A stretch of 64,000 nt of DNA from Paenibacillus xylanexedens (lineage in GTDB: Bacteria; Bacillota; Bacilli; Paenibacillales; Paenibacillaceae), in the NCBI RefSeq assembly GCF_007676705.1, contig NZ_VEBF01000001.1:1674001-1738000 (forward strand), written 5' to 3'. The position numbers were made by a program, and so were the translations under genes. The notes under the pieces were generated by a model. That model was not told the DNA's origin. It did no database searches and saw only the letters and a list, made by a program, of their open reading frames with translations. Of the stretch, positions 28,933 to 37,948 are shown one piece after another (position 1 is the first letter of the stretch; every line of letters begins with the position of its first letter).

Positions 28933-29112
28933 CTACTCCTCCAAACGATCCACACGTACCGTATGGGTATTTCCCGGGTTACTGCCCACCTGAACGGTTG
29001 CCATGCCATTGGCTTCATCCACACTCTCGATCCAGACTGGATCACCTTCCAGCGTAACAGCAATGGTATCCTTCGAATCATAGATCGCCTTGGCGCGCTT
29101 CGCATCCATCAT
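28933..29112 (-). CDS. sspH: H-type small acid-soluble spore protein
   Basis: A 59-residue minor SASP of the SspH family, found in the spore core. Characteristic features are the basic start (DAKRAKAIYDSKD), then VTLEGDPVWIESVDEANGMA and the C-terminal VRVDRLEE. Starting at 29112 gives the typical family length and places the ATG 10 nt after GGGGAG. An earlier ATG at 29121 would overlap the upstream gene and the ribosome site. It follows the 98-aa gene directly and is probably co-transcribed and sporulation-specific. Confidence 0.88.
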   Translation of the reverse strand: MMDAKRAKAIYDSKDTIAVTLEGDPVWIESVDEANGMATVQVGSNPGNTHTVRVDRLEE

Positions 29113-29113
29113 T

Positions 29114-29410
29114 TTATTCATACTCCCCTTCCGGATCTTCGTGGTCTTCCCTAATCATGGTGTCTGTTGTGCTATCACCAATATAACCGTTATCTTCCGT
29201 AACTTGTCCCCCCCCTAACCCTTCATTCACCATCCGGTCAATGTCGAGCATGAACGACTCCCGGTCGAGAGGTAATTCTTCCGAAGTGACCGCTTCCCAA
29301 TTCACAGCTGTAGCAGGTGTATAGAATTCTTCAGCGCTTTCGGCTTCGGCAAGAGGATATGGAGAAAATGCATGCTTGTGAGCTTCTTCCTCATCCCGTC
29401 TGTTCTTCAT
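29114..29410 (-). CDS. acidic hypothetical protein upstream of sspH
   Basis: A 98-residue, strongly acidic and probably disordered protein (begins MKNRRDEEEAHKH, ends HEDPEGEYE) with no signal peptide or membrane helix. No family recognised. The ATG at 29410 is chosen because GGGAGGTG lies 5 nt upstream. Its stop codon is 1 nt before the sspH start, so the two are likely translationally coupled. A sporulation role is inferred only from that. Confidence 0.7.
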   Translation of the reverse strand: MKNRRDEEEAHKHAFSPYPLAEAESAEEFYTPATAVNWEAVTSEELPLDRESFMLDIDRMVNEGLGGGQVTEDNGYIGDSTTDTMIREDHEDPEGEYE

Positions 29411-29588
29411 ATTGCACCTCCCGGCATATCTGCTGTGAGAATGACTACCTATCCCATGCCCATCTTCCTGTCGGAATTCAAGCATGTTTCTGTTATCATC
29501 CCCGAGTCTCGCCGAAGCATACGAATTCATTCGTTCAGAAGACGATTATCCCTCGCGCCAGATGCCCATACTATTGAATATAAATCCG

Positions 29589-29795
29589 TGTTCAAAAAGT
29601 CCGGTTTTCAGTACCGAGAAGATGGAATAAAGCTAGAAATGGAGCAGCGGAGCGTAAGCAAACTACGTGAGCAGCTACAATGTTTCCAAAGGAAACATAC
29701 TTCGTAAGCCTCCCGCTTATTTCGGCTGAATTTCATATTCGATGCTGATCATGCCGTCAGGCATGATTCGTAATCAAAAGCGGAATTTTTGAACA
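29589..29795. repeat. structured inverted-repeat element, copy 2 (207 bp)
   Basis: Full-length copy of the element at 27202-27370, bounded by TGTTCAAAAAG and its inverse. Internal palindromes are ATGTTTCC/GGAAACAT (about 29678-29696, absent from copy 1) and ATCATGCC/GGCATGAT (about 29748-29766). It ends 22 nt before the ku start codon, so the ku promoter must lie inside it or further upstream across it. Confidence 0.82.
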
Positions 29796-29817
29796 ACCTT
29801 TCGAAAGGAGCCGTTCT

Positions 29818-30729
29818 ATGCATACCGTCTGGAAAGGCGCAATCAGTTTTGGCCTTGTGCATGTCCCTGTCAAAATGTTCTCGGCTACCGAAGACAAAGA
29901 CATCTCCATGCGCTACATCCATAAAGTCTGCGGCAGTCCGCTCGCTTATGTTCGTCAATGTCCCTCCTGTGAAGTGGATGTGAAGTGGGAAGAGATCACC
30001 AAAGGCTATGAATATGAAAAGGGAAAGTTCGTACTATTCGAGAAAGAAGAATTGGAAGCGTTAAATGATTCCACCAGCAAAACCATTACCATACTGGATT
30101 TTGTCGACTTGACTGAAATCGACCCGATCTATTTTCAGAAAACGTATTACCTTTCGCCCGATCAGGCCGGGGGTAATGCCTACCAGCTGTTGATGAATGC
30201 GATGCGGGATACCGGCAAGATCGGCATCGCCAAAATCTCCATCCGCTCGAAGAGCAGTCTCGCTGCCATACGTGTACTGGAAGACTGCCTCTCCATGGAG
30301 ACGATTTTCTATCCGGACGAGATTCGTCCTGTCTCCCAGGTTCCTAACCTGCCAGAGGTGCAGAACGTGAACGAGAAAGAACTCACGATGGCAAAGCTGC
30401 TGATTGACCAACTGTCTACGCCTTTTGAGCCCGGTAAATACAACGATGACTATCGCAGCAAATTGCTAGATCTTATCCAGCACAAAGTGGCAGGCGAAGA
30501 AATCAAGATTGCTCCAGCCAAACCTGAAGCCAATGTGATGGATTTGATGGCTGCATTGCAGGCAAGCATCGAGGCTGTGAAGCCCATCCCAACGGACCCC
30601 GGGACAACAACCGCCAAGCCCAAGAAACGTGCACCACGTAAAGCGCCCGCTCAAGCTGTTGCCGGGGGAGAATCCGATGCACCTGCTCCAGCCAAAAGAA
30701 AAAAGGCCACACCCAAACCAAAGGTTTGA
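29818..30729 (+). CDS. ku: DNA end-binding protein Ku
   Basis: A 303-residue bacterial Ku homologue. Homodimers encircle DNA ends and recruit LigD for non-homologous end joining. The Ku core covers about residues 1-235 (VWKGAISFGLVHVPVKMFSA; DFVDLTEIDPIYFQKTYYL; SMETIFYPDEIR). The C-terminal tail is rich in Lys, Pro and Ala (KPKKRAPRKAPAQA ... KRKKATPKPKV) and probably binds DNA. AAGGAG lies 7 nt before the ATG. LigD ligase and polymerase genes lie 2.6 kb downstream on the same strand. Confidence 0.96.
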   Translation: MHTVWKGAISFGLVHVPVKMFSATEDKDISMRYIHKVCGSPLAYVRQCPSCEVDVKWEEITKGYEYEKGKFVLFEKEELEALNDSTSKTITILDFVDLTEIDPIYFQKTYYLSPDQAGGNAYQLLMNAMRDTGKIGIAKISIRSKSSLAAIRVLEDCLSMETIFYPDEIRPVSQVPNLPEVQNVNEKELTMAKLLIDQLSTPFEPGKYNDDYRSKLLDLIQHKVAGEEIKIAPAKPEANVMDLMAALQASIEAVKPIPTDPGTTTAKPKKRAPRKAPAQAVAGGESDAPAPAKRKKATPKPKV

Positions 30730-30785
30730 TTGTCGGTTAGGCAAGAACGATTCCGTTATATGCCATGTAATGAGTTCAACTCAGG

Positions 30786-30812
30786 TCCGGCTTCGCAGTC
30801 GGATTTTTTTGT
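30786..30812 (+). terminator. ku terminator
   Basis: Stem TCCGGC / GTCGGA (one G-U pair) with a 6-nt loop, then TTTTTTT, 56 nt after the ku stop. The rest of the 315-bp gap to catE holds the promoter at 30874-30902. Confidence 0.8.
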
Positions 30813-30873
30813 TTTACAGAACGAATTGGAACAATTCTTGTCAATAAAACATCAGCTATATTTGCGAATACGA

Positions 30874-30902
30874 TTGACGAAAGGTGATTTATATTTTATA
30901 TT
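30874..30902 (+). promoter_or_regulatory. catE sigma-A promoter
   Basis: -35 TTGACG (30874-30879), 17-bp spacer, -10 TATATT (30897-30902), about 140 nt before the start codon. Confidence 0.55.
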
Positions 30903-31044
30903 AACTTATGAAAAGTAACTTATTTATGAATATACAGTTAACCTGCACTTTCACTTCAGCCAAGTGCAATCCAACAATCCAATTCCAACTCATATACGAA
31001 CCAAAGAATTAGCCATATTATCGAATAATCAGGAGGAAACAATC

Positions 31045-31914
31045 ATGAATACGACGTATCAAATCCCTGCCACAACCCATCTGGGTGAAGTGAGTCTACG
31101 AATTATGAACCTTGACCGTTCGATCCAGTTTTATACCGATGTGGTTGGCCTGAGATTACTGGAACGGAGTGGAAAAGTAGCTACATTAACAGCCGACGGA
31201 AAACAGTCCCTGCTGCGATTGGAAGAGTTGACGGATGGAATTACCCTGCCTGAACGCTCACACGCCGGCTTGTATCATTTCGCCATCCTGTTGCCGGACC
31301 GCAAGTCCCTGGGTCTTGCTCTTCGTAATCTGGCCGCATCCGGTATCGAAATCGGACAAGGCGATCACCTCGTCAGTGAAGCCTTCTATATCGCCGATCC
31401 CGATCAGAACGGGATTGAGATCTATGCTGACCGGGCACGTGATACCTGGAAACGGGATCGCGACAATAATTACGTGATGGCAAGTGATCCTGTGGATGTA
31501 GAAAGTCTGTTTGCCTTATCGGAGAATGAACCTTGGCAGGGGCTGCCTGCTGGCACAGTCATTGGTCACGTACATTTCCATGTCCGTAGCCTGGAAGAGT
31601 CTCGCAACTTCTACACCGGTATACTTGGTTTCGATATCGTGGGCAACTTCGCCAACATGTCTGCGCTGTTTGTTTCCGCAGGCGGTTATCATCACCATCT
31701 GGGACTTAATATCTGGGCAGGTTCGAACGCACCTGTCAATCCAGATAACGCTACTGGAATCGACTACTTCACCATTGTTTACGCCACAAAGGAAGAAGTT
31801 GAACAGGCACTTGAGCAATTGCGTCAATCCGGCGCAGCCGTTACACAAGTGGAGGGTACCTGGTTTACGGTAGACCCACAGAACATCCGTGTACGTCTAA
31901 CCACTGCAAACTGA
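31045..31914 (+). CDS. catE: VOC-family dioxygenase, CatE-like (catechol 2,3-dioxygenase)
   Basis: A 289-residue protein with two VOC modules (about residues 5-125 and 160-285). It closely resembles B. subtilis CatE as I recall it: LPERSHAGLYHFAILLPDRK, FYIADPDQNGIEIYADR, FDIVGNFANMSALFVSAGGYHHHLGLNIWAG. Metal-binding histidines are expected in the IGHVHFHV and YHHHLG segments. CatE opens the catechol ring and is induced by thiol/quinone stress in Bacillus through MhqR-type control; whether that holds here is unknown. The ATG at 31045 has AGGAGG upstream. Confidence 0.88.
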   Translation: MNTTYQIPATTHLGEVSLRIMNLDRSIQFYTDVVGLRLLERSGKVATLTADGKQSLLRLEELTDGITLPERSHAGLYHFAILLPDRKSLGLALRNLAASGIEIGQGDHLVSEAFYIADPDQNGIEIYADRARDTWKRDRDNNYVMASDPVDVESLFALSENEPWQGLPAGTVIGHVHFHVRSLEESRNFYTGILGFDIVGNFANMSALFVSAGGYHHHLGLNIWAGSNAPVNPDNATGIDYFTIVYATKEEVEQALEQLRQSGAAVTQVEGTWFTVDPQNIRVRLTTAN

Positions 31915-31997
31915 TCTTGTTTGCGCGTTACAGTTAATTTAACTAACATCCAGTATTCTTCATCATTCGATTCCAATCGCTCACGGGTCACATGAGC

Positions 31998-32053
31998 AAG
32001 CCCGGATAGCTGTTTTCTCTACATCACAGAGAGATCGGCTATCCGGGCTTTTT
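31998..32053 (+). terminator. catE terminator
   Basis: A 13-bp perfect stem AAGCCCGGATAGC with its complement, a secondary CTCT/AGAG pairing inside the loop, then a short T run. Confidence 0.85.
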
Positions 32054-32131
32054 GGTTGCCTATTTATAAAAATGGCACAATTGGCGCATCCTATCCATAT
32101 ACACAGACAAGATACGTTAAGGAGATACCTT

Positions 32132-33244
32132 ATGATTGAAAAGGGGCGCTTAACTGTTAGGCAGCTCGCTTCACTAATGTTCCTGTGCACGATTGGCGAG
32201 CAAATTCTGGTCTTTCCTTCCATGATTACATCCTACGCACAGCAGGATGCCTGGTTATCAGCCTTGTTGGGAGTCGCAGGCGGCTTCGGCATACTCTTCA
32301 TTATGCTTGTTACCTACAAACTGCATCCCCGATTGAATCTGATCCAGAATGCCCTTCGTACACTGGGACCTTGGATTGGGGCCTTGTTCAGCTCTTTTTA
32401 TCTCTTTTATTTCCTGATCAGCACCTCAACGTTCATTAGGGAAATTGGCGATTTTATGTCTACCCATATCTTGCCGGAATCTCCACTGATGGTTCTGCAT
32501 TTGGCTTTTATGTGTGCGCTTGTCTGGGGACTTCTAACGGGTCTGGAGAGCATCGGCAAGAGTGCGGAGGTCTTTCTTCCTCTGGTCGTGTTGTTTCTGC
32601 TTATTCTGACGGTGTGTCTAATCCCCCGTATACATTTGGCCAACATCCAACCTGTGCTTTCACGTGGCTTGCTTGATCCACTCAAAGGTTTTGTCGCTGT
32701 ACTCACATATCCCTACTGTGAGCTTTGCATCTTCATGATGCTCTTTCCCTACACCAAAAATGAACCCCATCTGGAGAAGGACATCCTGTTAGCGGGTACG
32801 ATTGGCGGATTGTTACTCACACTCACGCTGAGTATGTGTCTGCTTGTTATGGGACCATGGATGACACAGCATCACTGGTTCGCCTCATTCAACCTTTCAC
32901 AGAAGATCAATATCGGAAACTTCATGCAACGGATTGAGGCCTTTATGGCATCGGTCTGGATTATAGCCGTGTTCTTCAAAACCGCGCTGTTCTTCTACAG
33001 TTTTGTTCTGGGCATCGCTCACCTGTTTCGCTTGTCCAGTTATCGTTCACTGATCCTGCCGAGCTCCATGCTTATTCTCGCCATGTCCATTCTGATTGCT
33101 CCGAACGAGATCTTTTATCTCAAAGTGGTCATCCCATACTGGATTGACTGGGATCTGACCTGTGGCATTGCGCTTCCGTTAGTGCTCATTCTGGTACATC
33201 ATATGAAGTCCCGTTTCAGAAAATATAACAAGCTTTCCAATTAA
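32132..33244 (+). CDS. spore germination permease, GerAB/APC family
   Basis: A 370-residue membrane protein with about ten hydrophobic segments of the endospore germination permease family (GerAB type). In germinant receptors this subunit sits in the inner spore membrane and senses small germinants. The start MIEKGRLTVRQLASLMFLCTIGEQILVFP is typical. AAGGAGA precedes the ATG at 32132. Unusually there is no gerAA or gerAC partner beside it. It stands 37 nt before the LigD ligase gene and may share a transcript with the repair genes. Confidence 0.88.
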   Translation: MIEKGRLTVRQLASLMFLCTIGEQILVFPSMITSYAQQDAWLSALLGVAGGFGILFIMLVTYKLHPRLNLIQNALRTLGPWIGALFSSFYLFYFLISTSTFIREIGDFMSTHILPESPLMVLHLAFMCALVWGLLTGLESIGKSAEVFLPLVVLFLLILTVCLIPRIHLANIQPVLSRGLLDPLKGFVAVLTYPYCELCIFMMLFPYTKNEPHLEKDILLAGTIGGLLLTLTLSMCLLVMGPWMTQHHWFASFNLSQKINIGNFMQRIEAFMASVWIIAVFFKTALFFYSFVLGIAHLFRLSSYRSLILPSSMLILAMSILIAPNEIFYLKVVIPYWIDWDLTCGIALPLVLILVHHMKSRFRKYNKLSN

Positions 33245-33281
33245 CCTGTGCCAACGGGTTAGTACGAGAAAGGAGTTCTCC

Positions 33282-34232
33282 ATGTTCAAACCGTTGATTC
33301 CGTTCGAACCCATATCCCGGGATACCTTACCCACAGGACCGCAATGGATTGCTCAAGTGAAGTGGGATGGCGTTCGCATGCTTGCCTATGAGGATGGGCA
33401 GGAGCTGCGCCTCGTGAATCGCAGATTACATGAACGAACCGCTCAATATCCCGAGCTGGTAACACCACGTAATCTATGCTCTGGTTCCTCGTATATTCTG
33501 GATGGAGAAGTGATTGCACTGGACCCTAACACCGGAAAACCTTCGTTTTATCACGTTCTGCGGCGGGATCGTATGAGCAGGCCCGAAGGTATCGCCCAAG
33601 CTGTACACCAGATTCCGGTTACTTATATGGTATTTGATATCCTGTTCTATGAGGGGAAATGGGTCACAGATCAGCCATTGGCCGATCGACAACGTCTGTT
33701 GCACGAGGTTCTCAACACGGCTCCACACGTTCAAGAGGTAACAAATACCCTTGATGCGGCTTCCCTGCTTACGGTCATGAGACAGCACCAAATGGAAGGA
33801 ATCGTCTGCAAGGATCTAACAAGCAGCTATGGCATTCAGGGCAAGGATCAGCGCTGGCAGAAGGTCAAAATCATGCATGATGTATATGCCATGATCGGGG
33901 GTGTCACTTACCGGAGCGGTATCGTGAATGCCGTCGCGATTGGTGTATATGATGGGCCTGATTTTGTCTATATTGGTCATGTCGGGACTGGCAAGCTCAA
34001 TTCCAATACATGGCGGGAACTTACGCATCAGATCGAACCTCTGATCAGGCAGGACAGGCCATTTCATAATATACCTGAGCGCAGTGCGGAGACCACCTGG
34101 GTTGAACCACGAATAGGTGTAAAAGTTCAATATATGGAACTGACACATCATCGCACATTGCGTCACCCCAGTATTCAGACCTTCGCGGATGTAACCCGCG
34201 AGGATTGCCTGGCGAACCAGCTTCTTCCATGA
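33282..34232 (+). CDS. ligD: ATP-dependent DNA ligase, LigD ligase domain as a separate protein
   Basis: A 316-residue nucleotidyl-transferase ligase that seals double-strand breaks in Ku-dependent end joining. Motif I is KWDGVR with adenylated Lys27. Later motifs are DGEVIALDPNTGKPSF, VFDILFYEG, MEGIVCKDL and RWQKVK, followed by the OB-fold domain (about 210-310). It corresponds to the ligase module of LigD, without fused polymerase or nuclease domains. GAAAGGAG precedes the ATG. The polymerase gene follows 72 nt later. Confidence 0.93.
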   Translation: MFKPLIPFEPISRDTLPTGPQWIAQVKWDGVRMLAYEDGQELRLVNRRLHERTAQYPELVTPRNLCSGSSYILDGEVIALDPNTGKPSFYHVLRRDRMSRPEGIAQAVHQIPVTYMVFDILFYEGKWVTDQPLADRQRLLHEVLNTAPHVQEVTNTLDAASLLTVMRQHQMEGIVCKDLTSSYGIQGKDQRWQKVKIMHDVYAMIGGVTYRSGIVNAVAIGVYDGPDFVYIGHVGTGKLNSNTWRELTHQIEPLIRQDRPFHNIPERSAETTWVEPRIGVKVQYMELTHHRTLRHPSIQTFADVTREDCLANQLLP

Positions 34233-34304
34233 TGAAGAGTTCGCTGCACTCGTGTTTCAGCCCATGTTTCAATAATTCATTAAGCATATAGGAGGTGTTC
34301 TGTT

Positions 34305-35195
34305 ATGGCCCCCAAGATCCAAGGAACCATCATAATAGAAGGCACTGAGCTAACGGTCACGAACCCGGACAAGCTGTTATGGCCGGATGCGGGTGTCACC
34401 AAAGCCATCTATCTGCAAAAGCTGGCTGCCCTGGCTCCGTATCTGCTCACGTATACAAGCAATCGACTGCTCACCACCATAAGGTATCCTCACGGCGCTG
34501 GAGGGACATTTTTCTATCAAAAAAATGCTCCTGAACCTGTCCCGGATTACGTTCGGACTGAAGTACATGACGGTATCCGCTATGTGGTCATGAATGGTCT
34601 ACCCGAATTGTTATGGCTTGGCAATCTGGCTGCACTTGAATTCCATCCTTCCCTGCATGCGATCGGAAGCACTCTGCCCTGTGAATGGATGATTGATCTG
34701 GACCCCTCTCAGGAACATGAACCCCGGATCATGCAAGCTGCACTCATCGTTGGCGAAACCCTAACTTCCCTTGGTCTGCGGTCCATTCCCAAAACTTCAG
34801 GCGCCACAGGCGTTCAGATTATCGTTCCGATTGTTCAGGGTGTAACCTTTGATGAATTGCGGGATATCGGATATTTTGTAGGCAAATATGTCACTCAGAA
34901 GCACCCGGATCTGTTCACACTGGAACGACTCAAAAAAGACCGTGGAGACCGGATTTATTTTGACTACCTTCAGCATTACGGTGGCAAAACCCTGGCAGCT
35001 CCTTATACGCCACGTGCCAAATCCGGCGCCACTGTCTCTACTCCACTGACCTGGGATGAGGTTCGTAAGAATGTCTCCATTCAGGATTATCATCTGATGA
35101 ACATTATTGAACGACTGAATACAACAGGTGATTTGATCGCAGCCGTTGACCCCCAACCCGTTGAGCATATTCTCAAGCACTTGAAAAAAAAATAG
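34305..35195 (+). CDS. ligD: LigD polymerase/primase domain protein
   Basis: A 296-residue archaeo-eukaryotic-primase-type polymerase (LigD PolDom) that fills gaps and adds nucleotides or ribonucleotides at broken ends. Start region: LTVTNPDKLLWPDAGVTK. The catalytic carboxylates Asp131 and Asp133 lie in MIDLDPS, a third is probably Asp220 in RIYFDYLQ, and KTSGATGVQI is the conserved nucleotide-contact loop. AGGAGG precedes the ATG. No 3'-phosphoesterase domain gene is seen. Confidence 0.94.
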   Translation: MAPKIQGTIIIEGTELTVTNPDKLLWPDAGVTKAIYLQKLAALAPYLLTYTSNRLLTTIRYPHGAGGTFFYQKNAPEPVPDYVRTEVHDGIRYVVMNGLPELLWLGNLAALEFHPSLHAIGSTLPCEWMIDLDPSQEHEPRIMQAALIVGETLTSLGLRSIPKTSGATGVQIIVPIVQGVTFDELRDIGYFVGKYVTQKHPDLFTLERLKKDRGDRIYFDYLQHYGGKTLAAPYTPRAKSGATVSTPLTWDEVRKNVSIQDYHLMNIIERLNTTGDLIAAVDPQPVEHILKHLKKK

Positions 35196-35232
35196 CCGAC
35201 TCCCTCATTACAAGGGTGTCGGCTATTATTAT
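35184..35232. terminator. bidirectional terminator between ligD and yitT-type gene
   Basis: Stem AATAGCCGACTCCC / GGGTGTCGGCTATT at 35191-35227. An A run on the left (T run for the minus strand) and TATTATT on the right serve the two convergent genes. Confidence 0.88.
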
Positions 35233-35250
35233 TCACGCGTATGAGGATCG

Positions 35251-36159
35251 CTAATGGATGCCTTTTTTCTTGAAACGTCCGCCCTTCACATCATGAATGT
35301 TACCGATAGCCACAAAGGCTTGCGGGTCCCAGTCTTCAACGATGGTCTTCAGCTTCGCTTCTTCCAGTCGGGTAATCACGACAAAAATGATCTTCTTCTC
35401 GTCCCCGCTGAATCCGCCCTCTCCATCGAGGAAAGTTACACCACGACCAAGACGGTCTGTCAGGGCTGAACCGATATCACGATACTTCTCACTAATGATC
35501 CATACCGATTTGGACTGGTCAAGTCCTTCATTCACGATATCAATCATCTTCATCGCAATGTAATATGCAATCATGGAATACAGGGCATTCGGCCAGCCGA
35601 ATACAAATCCTGCTCCAGCGAAAATAAATACGTTAATAAACAATACGATCTGTCCTACAGACAACGGTGACTTCTCACTCAGCAGGATGGCCACAATCTC
35701 CGTGCCGTCCAGTGAACCACCTGAACGAATCACGAGTCCAACCCCCACACCCAGGATCAATCCGCCAAATACAGCTCCGAGCAATGGCTCTCCTGGTGTT
35801 AATGCAGGAACATGGTGCAATAATGAAGTCCCGATGGACATGACCACGATCCCCAGCAATGTGGATAACGCAAATGTTTTACCAATCTGCTTGTAACCCA
35901 GGATCAGGAATGGCAGGTTGAGCAAGGTCAGGAATAGTCCGAGTGGCAGATTCGTTAGCTCTGACACCATAATCGAAATCCCTGTAATTCCCCCATCAAT
36001 GACGCCATTGGGCACAAGGAATATTTCAAGTGATACAGCCATCAGTGCAGCACCAATCAGAATCATTATAATACGTTGCAGCAACTTTAATGTAAACACC
36101 GAGCTTTTGACGCCCCGGTCAGGCTTGGATGTCAGTTCTTTAACCGTTACATTGGACAT
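35251..36159 (-). CDS. YitT-family membrane protein (DUF161 + DUF2179)
   Basis: A 302-residue protein with five or six N-terminal membrane helices (about residues 25-195, YitT/DUF161 type, including VPNGVIDGGITGISIM and RSGGSLDGTEIVAILLS). A cytoplasmic DUF2179 domain follows (about 205-300, DRLGRGVTFLDGEGGFSG ... FVVITRLEEAKLKTIV). The function of the family is unsettled; many spore formers have several paralogues. GGGGGGG precedes the ATG by 5 nt. Confidence 0.9.
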   Translation of the reverse strand: MSNVTVKELTSKPDRGVKSSVFTLKLLQRIIMILIGAALMAVSLEIFLVPNGVIDGGITGISIMVSELTNLPLGLFLTLLNLPFLILGYKQIGKTFALSTLLGIVVMSIGTSLLHHVPALTPGEPLLGAVFGGLILGVGVGLVIRSGGSLDGTEIVAILLSEKSPLSVGQIVLFINVFIFAGAGFVFGWPNALYSMIAYYIAMKMIDIVNEGLDQSKSVWIISEKYRDIGSALTDRLGRGVTFLDGEGGFSGDEKKIIFVVITRLEEAKLKTIVEDWDPQAFVAIGNIHDVKGGRFKKKGIH

Positions 36160-36350
36160 GGTATCCCCCCCGTTGGATCAGTATGTGAATCCATTTCATA
36201 AATCATTTAAATACTCCACGGGGAACTTACATATAGAGAACAAAAAATGGATTCTATACATACCCTGTCAGTACGAGCACAAGCACCTAAAGGCTATATG
36301 AAATGGATTCAAGATTGTCTTAATTCCGGTTTACACTTTCAAAAGAGAGC

Positions 36351-36380
36351 AAAAGGGAGCCTGTTTTCCCGCAGACTCCC
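36351..36380 (-). terminator. second, weaker hairpin downstream of cls
   Basis: Minus-strand stem GGGAGTCTG / CAGGCTCCC with an 8-nt loop followed by TTTTGCTCTCTTTT. It lies 130 nt after the cls stop and may back up the nearer terminator. Otherwise the 36160-36508 gap contains nothing recognised. Confidence 0.55.
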
Positions 36381-36451
36381 CTCCTTCGCCAAGACATGAT
36401 TTATATATCTATTATATCATAAAAGATCAAATTTGAGCAAAATAGTTAGCA

Positions 36452-36487
36452 AAAAGAAGATAAATTCACAAAAAGTGAACTTATCTT
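36452..36487 (-). terminator. cls terminator
   Basis: Minus-strand AAGATAAGTTCAC / GTGAATTTATCTT hairpin with a TTTTT loop (36457-36487), followed by CTTTTTG, 22 nt after the stop. Confidence 0.8.
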
Positions 36488-36508
36488 CAGAAATCTGGCC
36501 TAAATCGG

Positions 36509-37948
36509 CTAAAGAAGCGGAGAAAGCATCCGAGAAAGTATTTCTGCCCCTTTTTGCCGTCGTGAACGGCCCTGAAAAACCTTTAGGTCGATCTTGCTGG
36601 ATACTGAAAGATCACGTTCAAAATCCGCCACCAGCCGATCCATCGAGGAGGACTCAAACAGCACGGCTGTCAGTTCAAAGTTGCAGAAAAAACTGCGCAT
36701 ATCCATATTGGCTGTCCCTACAGTGGCGAGTAGTTCATCCACAATCATGACCTTGGCGTGTATGAATCCTTTTCGATACTGATAAAACTCTACCCCAGCC
36801 AGAAGCAATTCCTCCACGTAGGAGACGGATGCGAGATGAACAAGACGTGAATCAGACTGGTATGGAATAATAATTTTAACGTCAACACCGCTGACAGCGG
36901 CGGTTTTGAGTGCTTCGTACAGTGCTGGATCCGGAATAAAATAAGGGCTCGTAATATAGATGCGATCACAGGCTACGGAGATGGCACCGAAACACATTTC
37001 CTGAATGGCATCCCAGTCCTGATCAGGCCCACTGGCCAGGATCTGAATTCGCTCCTGACCACTGCATATATGGGGTGGAAAGAGATCTATCAATTGAGAT
37101 TTAGTGATCTGCTCACCTGAAGCCAGCTTCCAGTCGTTCAGAAATGTGTTTTGCAGGAAATATACGGCGTCCCCTTCAAGCTGCACATGTGTATCCCGCC
37201 AGAACCCTATCTTCGGGTATTTCCCAAGGTAATCATCCCCCACATTAATGCCGCCAACGAATCCTACCCTTCCATCCACGACAATAATTTTACGGTGATT
37301 CCGGTAATTCACCCTTCGATCAATAGTGGCAATCAGTGGAGGAAGAAAGTAATGGAATTCGACGCCAGCGTCCTGGAGTTCACGGATAAACCCCCTGCTC
37401 ATTTTGTGGCTCCCCAATCCATCACAGATAAACCGAACCCTGACTCCCTCCTGTGCCTTGCGGATCATAACTTCCTGAAACTTGGTACTGATGGCATCAT
37501 CCCGAAAGATGTAAAATTCCACATGCAAATGATGTTTCGCCTTCTCCATCTCCTTCAGCATGGCCGGGAAGGCCTCTCTGCCATTGGTTAGCACTCGACT
37601 TCTGCTACATCCCGTTATAGGACTCTCCGACAGATGAGACAACAGGTTGAATAACCGCTGTTGGTGCATAAAGCGATTCTCCGGCATGTCTGTTGCCTTT
37701 TCCACAATGTAAGCCTGTTCCCAAATCGTTTCCCGAATTTCTCTGAAAATTCTCGACCCTGCTTTACGAACCTTTTTCCGTTTGTTAAAGTCCTGTGCCA
37801 CAAAGTAATACACAACAAAACCAATTGGAGGTACACAAAACAATATAAATAGCCAAGCCACCGCTTTTGACGGATTCCTGAACTCCAGGATTAAAATGGT
37901 GGCTGCCTGAAAAATGAATATGATTAATATCATGACCAGCCAAAACAT
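36509..37948 (-). CDS. cls: cardiolipin synthase
   Basis: A 479-residue phospholipase-D-superfamily enzyme joining two phosphatidylglycerols into cardiolipin at the membrane. Two N-terminal helices (about 1-55, with the conserved NPSKAVAWLFILF) anchor it. The two HKD motifs are NHRKIIVVDGRVGFVGG near residue 220 and HAKVMIVDELLATVGTANMDMRSF near residue 395. G-rich sequence precedes the ATG. Monocistronic, divergent from the CNNM-type gene. Confidence 0.95.
   Translation of the reverse strand: MFWLVMILIIFIFQAATILILEFRNPSKAVAWLFILFCVPPIGFVVYYFVAQDFNKRKKVRKAGSRIFREIRETIWEQAYIVEKATDMPENRFMHQQRLFNLLSHLSESPITGCSRSRVLTNGREAFPAMLKEMEKAKHHLHVEFYIFRDDAISTKFQEVMIRKAQEGVRVRFICDGLGSHKMSRGFIRELQDAGVEFHYFLPPLIATIDRRVNYRNHRKIIVVDGRVGFVGGINVGDDYLGKYPKIGFWRDTHVQLEGDAVYFLQNTFLNDWKLASGEQITKSQLIDLFPPHICSGQERIQILASGPDQDWDAIQEMCFGAISVACDRIYITSPYFIPDPALYEALKTAAVSGVDVKIIIPYQSDSRLVHLASVSYVEELLLAGVEFYQYRKGFIHAKVMIVDELLATVGTANMDMRSFFCNFELTAVLFESSSMDRLVADFERDLSVSSKIDLKVFQGRSRRQKGAEILSRMLSPLL

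Noticed and set aside
36433..36750. 105-codon plus-strand frame at the cls 3' end
   Set aside because: It runs through the cls terminator hairpin and then antisense to coding DNA; no ribosome site.
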